This document shows positions 51,173-60,127 of a stretch of DNA of 64,000 nucleotides, in pieces (the stretch's first letter is position 1; every line of letters begins with the position of its first letter). This stretch comes from Planctomycetes bacterium B3_Pla. Lineage in GTDB: Bacteria; Planctomycetota; Phycisphaerae; Sedimentisphaerales; Anaerobacaceae. The stretch is taken from positions 62,001 to 126,000 of the forward strand of contig NJBM01000016.1 in the NCBI GenBank assembly GCA_005223045.1. Reading direction: 5' to 3'. The translations under genes were made by a program, and so were the position numbers. Below the pieces are notes generated by a model. That model was not told the origin of the DNA and did not search any database. It saw only the letters and a program-made list of their open reading frames with translations.

Positions 51173-51910
51173 TTATGAAATTGAGAAATTACCAAGTGCG
51201 GGATGAACGATGCCCCTGACAGTCTCCAAAGTCACCTGAACATTCGGCGGATCACCAAGTTCGGAGACCACAAGGTCGGCCTCTTTGAAATCCTCATTTT
51301 TCGTGTATCCATTTGTAGTGACAATGCAATGCATATTCGCGGATTTTGCCGCGAGCAGGCCATTCCTGCTGTCTTCGATTACAACACACTCGGAAGGTTC
51401 GAGGTCTAATCTCTGCCGGGCAAGATTATATATCTCGGGGTCCGGCTTCTTCTTCGATACGACATCTCCGGCTAAAATCTCGCTAAAATGCGTTTTTCGC
51501 TCAGGGCCGAGCAGCGTTCGGGCCACAAGATTGACCGCTCGCTCGTTAGACGTTGAGCAGACGGCTAAAGTGACGTTTGCGGCGATGGCTTCGTCCACCA
51601 GTCTCGCCACGCCGGGGCGTAAAGGCAGCTCTCCCGATTCTATGATTTGCATAAACAGGTCCGTCTTGAGTTTGTGCAGCTCCCTGATCAGGGCCTCTTT
51701 GTCAACGGTATCTTCGGGCCAGCCGTTTCTGTCGAAGTAATGCTTCATGCGTTCCTTGCCGCCGGCGACTTCCAGGAGCTTTCCGTACGTTTCCACGTCC
51801 CACTCCACCGAATATCCCTTTTGGGCGAATGCCCTGTTGAACGCAACTCTGTGTCCGTCACGCTCGGTATCGGCCAGAACGCCGTCGCAGTCAAAAATGA
51901 GCGATTTCAT
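51173..51910 (-). CDS. HAD-family hydrolase (CbbY/beta-phosphoglucomutase-like)
   Basis: A 245-residue haloacid dehalogenase-like phosphatase: motif I 'FDCDGVLADTE' (nucleophile and acid Asp), a helical cap (about 15-90), motif II 'LAVCSTSNE', the lysine motif 'SKKKPDPEIYNLA' and motif IV 'VVIEDSRNGLLAA'. This is the CbbY/PGMB subgroup that dephosphorylates sugar phosphates or isomerises beta-glucose-1-phosphate. The ATG at 51910 has GGGAAG upstream; an in-frame ATG at 51982 would overlap the aldolase gene. It lies directly after the class II aldolase, suggesting a joint role on a sugar phosphate. Confidence 0.87.
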   Translation of the reverse strand: MKSLIFDCDGVLADTERDGHRVAFNRAFAQKGYSVEWDVETYGKLLEVAGGKERMKHYFDRNGWPEDTVDKEALIRELHKLKTDLFMQIIESGELPLRPGVARLVDEAIAANVTLAVCSTSNERAVNLVARTLLGPERKTHFSEILAGDVVSKKKPDPEIYNLARQRLDLEPSECVVIEDSRNGLLAAKSANMHCIVTTNGYTKNEDFKEADLVVSELGDPPNVQVTLETVRGIVHPALGNFSIS

Positions 51911-51965
51911 TTTAGCTTCCCTTGTTTTGTGTATTAGGCTGTTAGTCGATGCCGATACTCTGTTC

Positions 51966-52820
51966 TCAGGCTTTACCGGCACTGCCGAACAGGTTTATGT
52001 TCTCAACAATTCCCATCTTGAGTTCGTTGAATTGGGCGTCAATTACTTTCAGCGGATTGTACTCCGTATCGTGTGCATTGTGATAGGCAACAAATCCATC
52101 AATGAACGCATATTTCAGTTGAGTCGATATGTTCACCTTCGCACAACCGAGCGAGATACACCTTTTGAATACCTCGTCTGCCAGCCCGGTCCCGCCGTGC
52201 AGGGCTATAGGTATAGCCGTCTTGCCGGCAACCTCTTCGAGCAGATCGTAGGCGATCTTCGGCACGCCTTTATATACGCCGTGAGCGGTCCCAATCGCCG
52301 GCGCAAAACAGTCCGGCCTAACTTCTGCGCAGAATTTGATTGCCTGTTCGAGGTCCGCCAGATGTGCATCCTGCTCTTTTACGTGAATATCATCCTCCAC
52401 CCCGACGATGGCCCCAAGCTCGGCTTCGACAGTCACATCTTTCGGTCGCGCCATCTCAACGACCCGTTTGCTGGCGGCAAGATTCTCTTCGAAAGGCTTC
52501 GACGAAGCATCTATCATCACGGAACTCCAGCCCGCGTTAATGCAGTCGGCTATGAGCTGTAAGTCCTTGCAGTGGTCGAGATGCAGAGCAATCGGTACTT
52601 TCGAGGTCCCGGCAAGCTCTTTGACCCAGGAGATGATGGCCGGGCAGCCCCAAAAAATGACCGTCTTGGCGGACGTTTGAATTATGACAGGAGCGCTTAG
52701 ATCCTCGGCGGCCCGAATAACGGCTTTGGTGGAGTTGTAGTCCAGAATGTTGAAGGCCCCGACGGCATAGCCGGAGTTGCTTGCTCTTTCAAGCATTGCT
52801 TTGATGTTCTCAAGCGGCAT
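51966..52820 (-). CDS. Class II fructose/tagatose-bisphosphate aldolase
   Basis: A 284-residue zinc-dependent ketose-bisphosphate aldolase: 'YAVGAFNILDYNSTKAVIRA', 'IALHLDHCKD' (zinc His), 'VMIDASSKPFEENLAASKRVVE' in parts, 'VEAELGAIVG' (Glu), 'AIGTAHGVYKG' (zinc His) and 'IALHGGTGLADEVFKRCISLGCAKVNI' in parts. It splits fructose- or tagatose-1,6-bisphosphate into triose phosphates. The start is set at the ATG at 52820, preceded by AGGAAGAAAAG; the frame reaches further up to 52880. It heads the operon with the HAD hydrolase and the secreted protein. Confidence 0.88.
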   Translation of the reverse strand: MPLENIKAMLERASNSGYAVGAFNILDYNSTKAVIRAAEDLSAPVIIQTSAKTVIFWGCPAIISWVKELAGTSKVPIALHLDHCKDLQLIADCINAGWSSVMIDASSKPFEENLAASKRVVEMARPKDVTVEAELGAIVGVEDDIHVKEQDAHLADLEQAIKFCAEVRPDCFAPAIGTAHGVYKGVPKIAYDLLEEVAGKTAIPIALHGGTGLADEVFKRCISLGCAKVNISTQLKYAFIDGFVAYHNAHDTEYNPLKVIDAQFNELKMGIVENINLFGSAGKA

Positions 52821-53542
52821 TGCTTTTCTTCCTACCTGATGTTTCCTATAGGTGTAACACTCTTCGTACAGCCTATACAATATCAGCTTCCTGCGGTACG
52901 GAATCTCTACAACTGTAAGAGCCGAGAATCCACGTATAATTGTACTATTTGCCCTGATTCATGCAAGAGGGGTTCAACTGATTGTTGCAGACAAAAGTTT
53001 GGGCTTGCCGAAACCTTTAGGGTTTTCATATATGAGAATATTTGATGTTTCAAGCCGAGTTATGAACTCAGAATACTTCTCATTATAGATAACTTGCAAC
53101 CTTTCGTAAATTCTCAGTTCTGGCAATTTATGATGTTGAATTGTCTCACAGCAGAGAAAACGCAATCTCAAGATTGCCCTTCTTTCAGAATCTTCGCCTT
53201 TCTTTTCCCGTGTTAAGTATAGTTATACTAAGTGGTTATGGTGAACCTTAACATAACACGAGCCAAATCTCTGCGTCATGGCACGTTGATTGCGATGTCC
53301 TATATTGTATCGGATATATAGTGTTGTCCCTGCGCCGATTTTAAGTGTGGAGGGATAAAACAAACGTTAGGAAATGTTAGGATCATCTTATTCGTCGTGA
53401 TTGGATTAGAAAGGAGGTGGTATCCCCCGAGACAATGATGACAAGGTTTGGCTTGGCATGTTGATGAATCTCATGTAACAGCCGACACACACTGAGATTT
53501 GTGTACAGATTTTCAGTAAAGAAAAACAATGTAAAGGAGAAA
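52821..53542. other. Intergenic region with two inverted repeats upstream of cytochrome gene
   Basis: About 720 bases between divergent genes. A 65-codon minus-strand frame (52974-53171) is weakly protein-like but unsupported. Two inverted repeats stand out: AGTATA-GT-TATACT (53216-53229) and GTTATG-N11-CATAAC (53235-53257). They lie about 300 bases before the cytochrome start and may be regulator sites. An AGGAGG near 53410 precedes no long frame. Confidence 0.4.
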
Positions 53543-54478
53543 ATGATGCAAAAACGAACAAGCTTAATGGGGGTAGCGTTAGCCCTTGTAGTCCTGTTGG
53601 TGGGTACTTCGAGTGTGTTCGCCCAAGTGTTAGCAACTGACTGTATGACCTGCCACGACGACACGACAGTGATCACTGGGAAGCAAGCCGGCTTGAGCGG
53701 GGCCGTGCATGGAACCGGTGACGCCTACTTGCGTGGAACAAGAGCCGGTTGTGCCGGTTGCCATTCCGGCGGCGCCTTTAGCAAAATGGTTGCTGCGGGG
53801 CTCGCGCCAAACACAATCGAGGCAGGGGATCCCAACCCGACCCGCCAGGACTGCCGCACCTGCCACCAGATCCACACCGGCTATACCACCGCGGATTGGG
53901 CATTGGAGACCACTGCCCCGGTAGCGCTCTACGCTTTCGAAAACGTAACCTTTGCTGGCGGCAAGGGCAATCTGTGCGCCAACTGCCACCAACCGCGCCG
54001 AACGATCGCTGCGCCGGATCCTAATGACAATATTGCAGTTACCAGCTCGCACTGGGGTCCCCACCACGGCCCACAGAGCGCAATGCTGCTTGGTACGGGC
54101 GGCGCCGCCCTTGAAGGCGTCCCCAGTTTCCACTACAGGTTGGTAGGTGATACCTGTGTTACCTGCCACATTGGCGCAGACGCCAACCATAGTTTTAAGT
54201 CAGTGTCGGCGTCTTGCGACGTATGCCATACTCCGGAAGACGACCTCGCCGGTGCGCAGGCTGCGGTCGCAGCACAAATCGCAGAGCTTGGCAATCTGCT
54301 GAAAGCAAAGGGTTTGCTCGATGAAGGGGGACATCCGATCAAAGGGATCTACCCCTCGGCGGAAGCTGCTGCCCTGTGGAACTACATCTTCATCGCGATT
54401 GAGGATGGCAGCCTTGGCGTCCACAACACGCCTTACACGAAGGCTTTGCTGGAAGCGTCTATAGCGGCTATGCAGTAA
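53543..54478 (+). CDS. Exported multiheme cytochrome c (six CxxCH)
   Basis: A 311-residue periplasmic cytochrome with signal peptide ('SLMGVALALVVLLVGTSSVFAQ') and six heme-binding motifs: CMTCH, CAGCH, CRTCH, CANCH, CVTCH and CDVCH. Extra His residues that could serve as distal ligands occur in 'HGTGDAY', 'HWGPHHGP' and 'FHYRL'. The last 80 residues form a helical domain without hemes ('AVAAQIAELGNLLKAKGLLDEGGHPI' in parts), reminiscent of the C-terminal part of other multiheme proteins. AAAGGAG precedes the ATG. It stands alone, followed by terminator hairpins. It likely takes part in anaerobic electron transfer; no catalytic partner is adjacent. Confidence 0.9.
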   Translation: MMQKRTSLMGVALALVVLLVGTSSVFAQVLATDCMTCHDDTTVITGKQAGLSGAVHGTGDAYLRGTRAGCAGCHSGGAFSKMVAAGLAPNTIEAGDPNPTRQDCRTCHQIHTGYTTADWALETTAPVALYAFENVTFAGGKGNLCANCHQPRRTIAAPDPNDNIAVTSSHWGPHHGPQSAMLLGTGGAALEGVPSFHYRLVGDTCVTCHIGADANHSFKSVSASCDVCHTPEDDLAGAQAAVAAQIAELGNLLKAKGLLDEGGHPIKGIYPSAEAAALWNYIFIAIEDGSLGVHNTPYTKALLEASIAAMQ

Positions 54479-54527
54479 GCTATGCTGCGTTGAAAGCTAT
54501 ATAAATAACAGAGCGGATAACAACGAA

Positions 54528-54563
54528 GAGCTGGCAGCCTTTGGATGCTGCCGGCTCTTTCTT
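54528..54563 (+). terminator. Intrinsic terminator after cytochrome gene
   Basis: GAGCTGGCAGC (54528-54538) and GCTGCCGGCTC (54547-54557) form a strong stem with an 8-base loop followed by TTTCTT. It lies 50 bases after the cytochrome stop. Confidence 0.75.
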
Positions 54564-54633
54564 AGATATGGTTTGTTTCTTCCCAAGGCCAATTGTAGTC
54601 TGGCCGCAACGGGTCCTTAATTGATAACCAACA

Positions 54634-54672
54634 AGGATCGGCAGTTTGACGCTGCCGGCCCTTGTTTCTTTC
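54634..54672 (+). terminator. Second terminator-like hairpin
   Basis: AAGGATCGGCAG pairs with CTGCCGGCCCTT around TTTGACG, followed by GTTTCTTT. It may back up the first terminator or end the minus-strand sigma-factor operon when read from the other side. Confidence 0.5.
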
Positions 54673-54724
54673 TGCGATGGAAACCGGCGTTCCGAAGTGC
54701 GCCTCGCTTCGTTAGGGAGGCGCA

Positions 54725-55297
54725 TCATTCTACAGGTGAGTTGGGTTCGGGAAATCTGGATCTCCTTCGCCCGAATCTTCCGCCCTCGGGTCCTCCGGGA
54801 CCAGGTTCTCCCGGACCGTGTCTGCCAGGTCCGGGTTTTCCTGGGCCGAATCTGCCCGGGCCGGGTCCTCTCCTGGCTTTGAAATCGTTTTCCCAACGCT
54901 CGTATTGTTCGGGCGAGAGAATCTCTTTCATTGCCGTGCTTAGTTGCTGAAACTCAGCTTCGGTCTTCTGTCTGAATTCCTCAAACAATGTGCGCATCGT
55001 TTCTCGGCTTTTTCCCAGGATTTCCTCGACCTGCCTGGTTTGCTCTTCGGTCAGACCATATCTGGTTCGTATGTCCTCCACTATGGCGCCAAGCGGAGGC
55101 CTGCGATCACGGATTATTCTATGCTTAAGGCGCATAAATGTTGCACCTGAACCTATAACGATGCCGCAAACCAGAATTGCCATCCCTGCTATCACTTGCA
55201 GAATCATCTGCTTCCGGCGAGGTGAGAGGCGTTTGGGCCGTAAGGCGTCCTGTGGATGACCCGGCGATGGAGTTGGTGCTTTGGCCTCATCTACCAT
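54725..55297 (-). CDS. Membrane-anchored Spy/CpxP-like protein
   Basis: A 190-residue protein with one membrane span (about 30-52, 'MILQVIAGMAILVCGIVIGSG') and a helical periplasmic region typical of Spy/CpxP or heavy-metal-sensor proteins. The repeated pattern is seen in 'YGLTEEQTRQVEEILGKSRETM' in parts and 'TAMKEILSPEQYERWENDF' ('L(T/S)xEQ'). The tail (about 143-185) is Gly/Pro/Arg-rich ('GPGPGRFGPGKPGPGRHGPG'). It is the third gene of the ECF sigma operon and overlaps the small membrane protein by seven bases. It may sense envelope stress or act as chaperone. Confidence 0.75.
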   Translation of the reverse strand: MVDEAKAPTPSPGHPQDALRPKRLSPRRKQMILQVIAGMAILVCGIVIGSGATFMRLKHRIIRDRRPPLGAIVEDIRTRYGLTEEQTRQVEEILGKSRETMRTLFEEFRQKTEAEFQQLSTAMKEILSPEQYERWENDFKARRGPGPGRFGPGKPGPGRHGPGEPGPGGPEGGRFGRRRSRFPEPNSPVE

Positions 55298-55554
55298 AAC
55301 CTGACCTCCTGCAAAGGAGCGACGAATTCCATGAGAGGATTAGTCATGGATCTCAGAGCGCCCACCGAGACGTATCCCACCACCGAAGCGGCTACTGCCG
55401 ATACACTGGCAAAAAGGTCGAAAACGAAAAAGCCAAGTGTCTCTTCTTCTCCGGCCCGGATCTGCCGCAAGACATTGTCGGCGACATCAAACGCCGGGAC
55501 CTTTTCCCCTTGTGTCTGTTTAGCCAATTTCTCAATAGCTTTTAATGTGTCCAT
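55291..55554 (-). CDS. Small membrane protein of sigma operon (candidate anti-sigma factor)
   Basis: An 87-residue protein with a hydrophilic N-terminal half ('DTLKAIEKLAKQTQGEKVPA', 'VADNVLRQIRAGEEE') and a single membrane span ('FASVSAVAASVVGYVSVGAL'). It overlaps the sigma factor gene by 13 bases and the Spy-like gene by 7. Size, topology and position fit a minimal anti-sigma factor that holds the ECF sigma factor at the membrane; no zinc (ZAS) motif is seen. Confidence 0.65.
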   Translation of the reverse strand: MDTLKAIEKLAKQTQGEKVPAFDVADNVLRQIRAGEEETLGFFVFDLFASVSAVAASVVGYVSVGALRSMTNPLMEFVAPLQEVRLW

Positions 55555-56105
55555 CCCAGTTTCTCCAAAAGGTTTTCCCTTTCAGCGATTGTTTTGAGCT
55601 TCTTTCTCGCTCGAAAAGCACGCATTTTGACCATTGCCCGGTTCCATCCCATCCGCGATGCGATCTCCCGCGTGCTGCATTGCTCAAAATACATTAGCGT
55701 CAGAACCAGCCTGTCTGCTCGCGGCAGCCGGGCCAGCAGTGCATGCAGCAGGTCTGCCGCCGCCGACGCATCAATCGTGTCGATGTTTTCCCGTTCGATA
55801 GCATCGAAATTTTCCAGCGGTACGAATGCTTTTGCTTTGTCGCGTTCCTTCCAGAACTTATATCCTACCCGCACGGCGATCTTTCGCAGCCAATGCAGAA
55901 ACGGCGCCTCGCCGCGATAACTTCTCAAACTGAAATATGCTTCTACAAACACTTCCTGAACAAGCTCCTCGCACACGCCTGGGTCTCTGCTGAAACGCCA
56001 CATGAGCTTTGTGATCTGCGTTTCGTACCGCCGGACCAGGTTAGCATAAGAGTCTTCGTCGCCATCTAAGCAAGCCGCTATGTCCTTCCGATCGGTATTT
56101 TCCAC
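55542..56105 (-). CDS. ECF sigma-70 family RNA polymerase sigma factor
   Basis: A 187-residue extracytoplasmic-function sigma factor. Region 2 (about 18-90) has 'FSRDPGVCEELVQEVFVEAY' in parts and 'FLHWLRKIAVRVGYKFW'; region 4 (about 125-178) has 'LPRADRLVLTLMYFEQCSTREIA' in parts and 'MGWNRAMVKMRAFRARKKL'. Length is standard. It is co-transcribed with the candidate anti-sigma and the Spy-like gene. A GGTCA/TGACC inverted repeat lies at 56180-56194, upstream of its start. Confidence 0.92.
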   Translation of the reverse strand: MENTDRKDIAACLDGDEDSYANLVRRYETQITKLMWRFSRDPGVCEELVQEVFVEAYFSLRSYRGEAPFLHWLRKIAVRVGYKFWKERDKAKAFVPLENFDAIERENIDTIDASAAADLLHALLARLPRADRLVLTLMYFEQCSTREIASRMGWNRAMVKMRAFRARKKLKTIAERENLLEKLGWTH

Positions 56106-56518
56106 TGCGTGCTCTACCGTTTATTGCCTATGCATCACATCATAGCCCAGCCAAGACACAACAAGGAGTCTTAGCCTGTGGTCATCTGCTGACCGTAATA
56201 CCGCCCTCGGAAGCATACCTTGTACATTCATAATACCATATTGTCTCACTCTGTTAGTGGCGAAAAATCTGTTGCGGTAACAAAAAAAATCTCCTTCGCC
56301 AAGCCAGAATAGCGAGTAGCTCCGTCGGCTCCCTACCGGATTTTGTGGCAAATGTCGATCCCTAACAAAAAATACAAAAAATTGCCGTGGAGATTGTTAC
56401 CGTTTTTCAAACCGGGCCACTATCCAGATAGACCGGCTTGGCAAACAGAGGCGTTGGTACATTGAATGTGCCGTAATGATACACACTTTAACATTTTTTC
56501 ATTGAAAGGAGATTAGAG
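56106..56518. other. Divergent intergenic region between sigma operon and Gly-rich/T2SS operon
   Basis: About 410 bases. GGTCA-TCTGC-TGACC (56180-56194) is a perfect 5-bp inverted repeat toward the sigma gene. For the + strand, TTGGTA (56454-56459), 17 bases and TGATAC (56477-56482) form a fair promoter ahead of the Gly-rich gene. No coding frame is supported. Confidence 0.45.
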
Positions 56519-57091
56519 ATGTTAGGAAGAAAGACAATTTTGGGTGTTGCGGCGGTGCTTGTAATTGGGCTGTTGCTGGCGAGCCAATCGCTATCTCAGC
56601 CGGAGCAGCGCGGGCAAAGGGGCGGTCCCGGAGGCAGGCAGTTTGATCCTGCGCGGATGCGCCAAATGATGGAGCAGCGAATGCGGGAGCAGCTTGGCGC
56701 CACCGAACAGGAGTGGAAAGTCCTCGGATCGCGCGTCACGAAAGTCGCGGAACTGGGCCGGCAAACTTCCGGATTCGGTCGCGGCGGAATGATGTTCGGC
56801 ATGGGTGGACGACGCGGCGGACCGGGCGGCCCGGGAGGCAACCGATTTGGCGGCGGCAGGCCTGGCGCCCCGGACCGAGAACCGACAGCCGTAGAAAAGG
56901 CCCAGGAGCAATTGCGCACCGTGCTCGAGGACACCTCGGCCACGCCGGACCAGATCAAGACGCAGCTTACAGCTTTGCGCAAGGCAAGAGAGACCGCCAA
57001 ACAGCAGCTCGCCGCGGCACAGCAGAAACTGCGCGAGATAATCACGGTGCGGCAGGAAGCTACATTGGTAATGATGGGAATGTTGGACTGA
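56519..57091 (+). CDS. Exported Gly/Arg-rich helical protein upstream of T2SS
   Basis: A 190-residue secreted protein: signal peptide (MLGRKTILGVAAVLVIGLLL), Gly/Arg/Gln-rich stretches (27-45 and 88-118, e.g. 'GRGGMMFGMGGRRGG') and helices at 46-80 and 125-190 ('EQLRTVLEDTSATPDQIKTQLT' in parts) reminiscent of Spy-like proteins. AAAGGAG precedes the ATG. It ends 15 bases before gspE and is probably in the same transcript, so it may be a secreted factor, pseudopilus accessory or stress protein. No family assigned. Confidence 0.65.
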   Translation: MLGRKTILGVAAVLVIGLLLASQSLSQPEQRGQRGGPGGRQFDPARMRQMMEQRMREQLGATEQEWKVLGSRVTKVAELGRQTSGFGRGGMMFGMGGRRGGPGGPGGNRFGGGRPGAPDREPTAVEKAQEQLRTVLEDTSATPDQIKTQLTALRKARETAKQQLAAAQQKLREIITVRQEATLVMMGMLD

Positions 57092-57106
57092 GGCACGGCG
57101 GATTCC

Positions 57107-58822
57107 ATGAAAGTACTTGTGGACAGAATGGTCCGGGAGGGGCTGATCGACGAAGCCGCAGCTCGGGGGATTAGCGGGTTGCTCGCCTCGGGCGAGCCTC
57201 CCTCCCGGGCGTTTGAGGCTTGCGGGCTGGCCGAGGAGCCGCTGCTGCGCTTCTGGGCGCGCGAGTTTGGCTATCCCTACGTAGAACTGGAGAAACATGT
57301 ATTTTCCAAGCAGTTCCTCGCCCGGTTCCCGGCCCGAGTCCTGCTGGAAAAGCATGTGTTGCCGGTAGAAGGCGCCGACAGCGAGGTGTTAGTGGTCACC
57401 AGCAATCCGTTCGATACCTCGGCCATTGATGAGCTGCGTCTGGCCACGGGCCAGGACTTTCAAATAGCCCTGGCTCCGTTGGCGGACATCGACCGGTGCA
57501 TCAAACGATATTTAGGCGTCGGAGCCGATACGGTACAGTCGATGATATCGGAAGCCGGCGAGAACGGCCTCCAGGTGATCGACACGGACGCCGCCGACGA
57601 CATGGATCTGACGGATGCCGCCGAAGGCGCGTCGATTGTTCGTTTCGTCAATCAGATCATCACCGAGGCCATCGAGCTGCGGGCCACCGATGTGCACATC
57701 GAACCTTTTGAGGATACATTGCGTGTTCGGTACCGCATCGACGGCGTGCTGCAGGAAGCTTCGGTGGCGCCAGAGGTCAAACAGTTCCAGGCGGCCATAG
57801 TCTCGCGTTTGAAGATATTGAGCAAGCTCGACATCGCCGAGAAGCGCGTGCCGCAGGACGGTCGTATCAAGATTCTTATCGCTGACCACGAGATTGACGT
57901 ACGTGTATCGGTAATCCCGATGCTGTACGGCGAAGCGGTCGTGCTGCGATTGCTCGACCGCTCGTCGGTGTTGCTCGGTCTGGACAAGCTCGGCATGTCC
58001 GGTCACGATTTGAAAACTACCGGGATGATTCTCGAACGGCCGCACGGGATTATCCTTGTAACAGGGCCTACCGGCAGCGGAAAGACCACATCGCTGTATG
58101 CCGGCTTGTCGTGCATCAATGATGTCGAGAGAAAGATCATCACCATCGAAGACCCGATTGAGTACCAGCTCCACGGCATCAATCAGATACAGGTCTCGCG
58201 CAAAGCCGGATTGACTTTTGCTCGCGGGCTTCGGTCGATTCTCCGGCACGATCCCGATGTGATTCTCGTCGGTGAGATTCGAGATGTAGAGACGGCGGAA
58301 ATCGCCATCCAGGCATCCCTTACCGGGCACCTCGTGTTCTCTACCCTGCATACGAACGATGCTCCGACGGCATTGACCCGCCTGGTGGATATGGGGGTAG
58401 AGCCTTACCTGGCGGCTTCATCGCTGGAAGCGGTAATCGCCCAGCGTCTGGTGCGGGTAATATGCACCGAGTGCAAGGAGAAACTTCCGGCGAGTGAAAT
58501 CGAGCCGCTGAGGCGGCGATTCGGCGACAAGCTGCCGGATATGCTCTACAAGGGAAAGGGCTGCCAGCGCTGCCAGGGCACCGGCTACAGGGGTCGTATC
58601 GGCATCTTTGAAATGATGGTGGTTACGGACGAGATCAGGTCGCTCATTATCGAGAATGCCTCGCCGCGGGACCTTCGACAGGTGTCCGCCAGGCAGGGTA
58701 TGACGAGCCTTCGCGATGACGGATTCCGGCATTTATTCGAGGGCCGAACCACCGTGGACGAGGTCTTTAGAGTCACGAAGGATGAAACATTTGCCGGGAA
58801 AAATATTGAGCGTCGGATTTAG
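57107..58822 (+). CDS. gspE: Type II secretion / pilus assembly ATPase GspE
   Basis: A 571-residue cytoplasmic hexameric ATPase that powers pseudopilus growth. An N-terminal MshEN-like domain (1-140, 'FWAREFGYPYVELE', 'VLVVTSNPFD') is followed by the N2 domain ('RATDVHIEPFEDTLRVRYRIDGVL' in parts). The Walker A is 'GPTGSGKTTSLYAG' (about 320), with an Asp box, 'VGEIRDVETAEIAIQASLTGHLVFSTLHTNDA' in parts (Walker B and His box), and a tetracysteine zinc motif (CTEC about 451, CQRC about 485). Length and order are standard. First of the gsp genes, 18 bases before gspF. Confidence 0.93.
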   Translation: MKVLVDRMVREGLIDEAAARGISGLLASGEPPSRAFEACGLAEEPLLRFWAREFGYPYVELEKHVFSKQFLARFPARVLLEKHVLPVEGADSEVLVVTSNPFDTSAIDELRLATGQDFQIALAPLADIDRCIKRYLGVGADTVQSMISEAGENGLQVIDTDAADDMDLTDAAEGASIVRFVNQIITEAIELRATDVHIEPFEDTLRVRYRIDGVLQEASVAPEVKQFQAAIVSRLKILSKLDIAEKRVPQDGRIKILIADHEIDVRVSVIPMLYGEAVVLRLLDRSSVLLGLDKLGMSGHDLKTTGMILERPHGIILVTGPTGSGKTTSLYAGLSCINDVERKIITIEDPIEYQLHGINQIQVSRKAGLTFARGLRSILRHDPDVILVGEIRDVETAEIAIQASLTGHLVFSTLHTNDAPTALTRLVDMGVEPYLAASSLEAVIAQRLVRVICTECKEKLPASEIEPLRRRFGDKLPDMLYKGKGCQRCQGTGYRGRIGIFEMMVVTDEIRSLIIENASPRDLRQVSARQGMTSLRDDGFRHLFEGRTTVDEVFRVTKDETFAGKNIERRI

Positions 58823-58840
58823 AAGCGGCAGGAACGCAAA

Positions 58841-60052
58841 ATGTCAACGTTTGCATACAATGCGATAGATTCGAGCGGGCGGGAGATAGCCGACAAGCTC
58901 GTCGCAGCCGACCGAGCCGCGGCAATCGAGCAGCTCTGCGGCAAAGACCTCAGCCCTGTCTCTGTCGATAGAATGGAAGATAAACGGCCTGAAGGAATGC
59001 TTGCCAGGGTAGGCGGTGTCTCGAAACGTGAAGTCGATGCCTTCACCCGCCAGTTGGCCAACCTTCTTGCCGCCGGCGTGCCGATCAGCCGGGCGCTTGG
59101 AATTCTCAATCGTGAGGCGTCCCGTGTGGCGTCAAAGAAGCTCTGGGCCGTCATCCACGACCAGGTAGCCGGTGGAATGTCGCTGGCCGATGCTCTGAGT
59201 TTGCACCCGCAGGCCTTCTCCACCGTCTATGTGGCCATGGTCCGGGCCGGCGAGACGGGAGGATTTCTCGAACTGGTGCTCGGACAGATAGCGACGTTTC
59301 GATCGCGCGAGGACGAACTCAAGGGCCGGGTAAAAGCAGCCCTGATCTACCCGCTCATTCTGGCGGTGCTTGCGACCGGTATTCTGATATTTCTGCTGAC
59401 CTACTTCATCCCGCGATTTTCGGTAATGTTCGCCGAATTCGGCGGTTCGCTGCCGGCCCTGACACGGTATATCGTGGCCGTCAGCGGGATGCTCGTGAAA
59501 TACTGGATGGTTCCTGTTCTTGGGATTGCCCTGTTAGTTTTTGCCGTCCGGCGTATGTTGGCCGATGAGGCGGGCCGGCGAGCTATGGAGGGCCTGCTGC
59601 TGCGAGCGCCTATGTTTGGAACGGGGATGGCGCGATTCGCGCTGGTTCGATTCTGCCGCATGTTAGGGACGCTCGCAGGTGCAGGCGTGCCTCTGATAGG
59701 TGCGTTGCGCGTGGCCAAAGAGGCAATCGGCAACCAGGTCCTCGCCGATACGGTCGGCAGCGCCATCGAGAGCGTCCAGAAAGGACATCCGCTTGCTCGC
59801 AGCCTCGAAGGATGCCGCCTGTTGTTTCCGCCGGCGGTCATTGAGATGGTCTCTGTGGCCGAAGAAAGCGGCGGACTCGATCAGGAGTTAGTGCGTCTGG
59901 CCGGGGCTTACGAAGTCGAACTGGATCGTCATCTGAAGATGATGGTGGCTTTGGCCGAGCCGCTGATGCTGTTCGTTATGGCCGTTTTGATCGGAACTGT
60001 GGTGATCGGAATGCTCCTGCCCATCTTCAATATGCAGGAGCTGATCCGCTAA
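58841..60052 (+). CDS. gspF: Type II secretion inner-membrane platform protein GspF
   Basis: A 403-residue polytopic platform protein with two T2SSF domains (about 68-190 and 270-395). Conserved are 'FTRQLANLLAAGVPISRALGIL', 'MVRAGETGGFLELVLGQIA' and 'RFCRMLGTLAGAGVPLIGALRV', 'VAEESGGLDQELVRLA'. Membrane spans lie near 165-190, 215-235 and 375-395. It links GspE to the pseudopilins. Normal length. Confidence 0.93.
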   Translation: MSTFAYNAIDSSGREIADKLVAADRAAAIEQLCGKDLSPVSVDRMEDKRPEGMLARVGGVSKREVDAFTRQLANLLAAGVPISRALGILNREASRVASKKLWAVIHDQVAGGMSLADALSLHPQAFSTVYVAMVRAGETGGFLELVLGQIATFRSREDELKGRVKAALIYPLILAVLATGILIFLLTYFIPRFSVMFAEFGGSLPALTRYIVAVSGMLVKYWMVPVLGIALLVFAVRRMLADEAGRRAMEGLLLRAPMFGTGMARFALVRFCRMLGTLAGAGVPLIGALRVAKEAIGNQVLADTVGSAIESVQKGHPLARSLEGCRLLFPPAVIEMVSVAEESGGLDQELVRLAGAYEVELDRHLKMMVALAEPLMLFVMAVLIGTVVIGMLLPIFNMQELIR

Positions 60053-60127
60053 GAAAAATGTATTAAAAGCAATCGGACACTTCCGGTGTTGTCCGAGGCG
60101 ACAAGCAAATTTTCGTTAGGATGTGAC

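Noticed and set aside
52974..53171. 65-codon minus-strand frame upstream of the cytochrome
   Set aside because: No ribosome-binding site and no recognised motif; kept only as a remark in the intergenic entry.
54480..54896. 138-codon minus-strand Arg/Lys/Thr-rich frame
   Set aside because: Runs through terminator hairpins and overlaps the Spy-like gene out of frame.
55594..55920. 108-codon + strand frame opposite the sigma factor
   Set aside because: Shadow of the ECF sigma gene, whose regions 2 and 4 are clear on the other strand.
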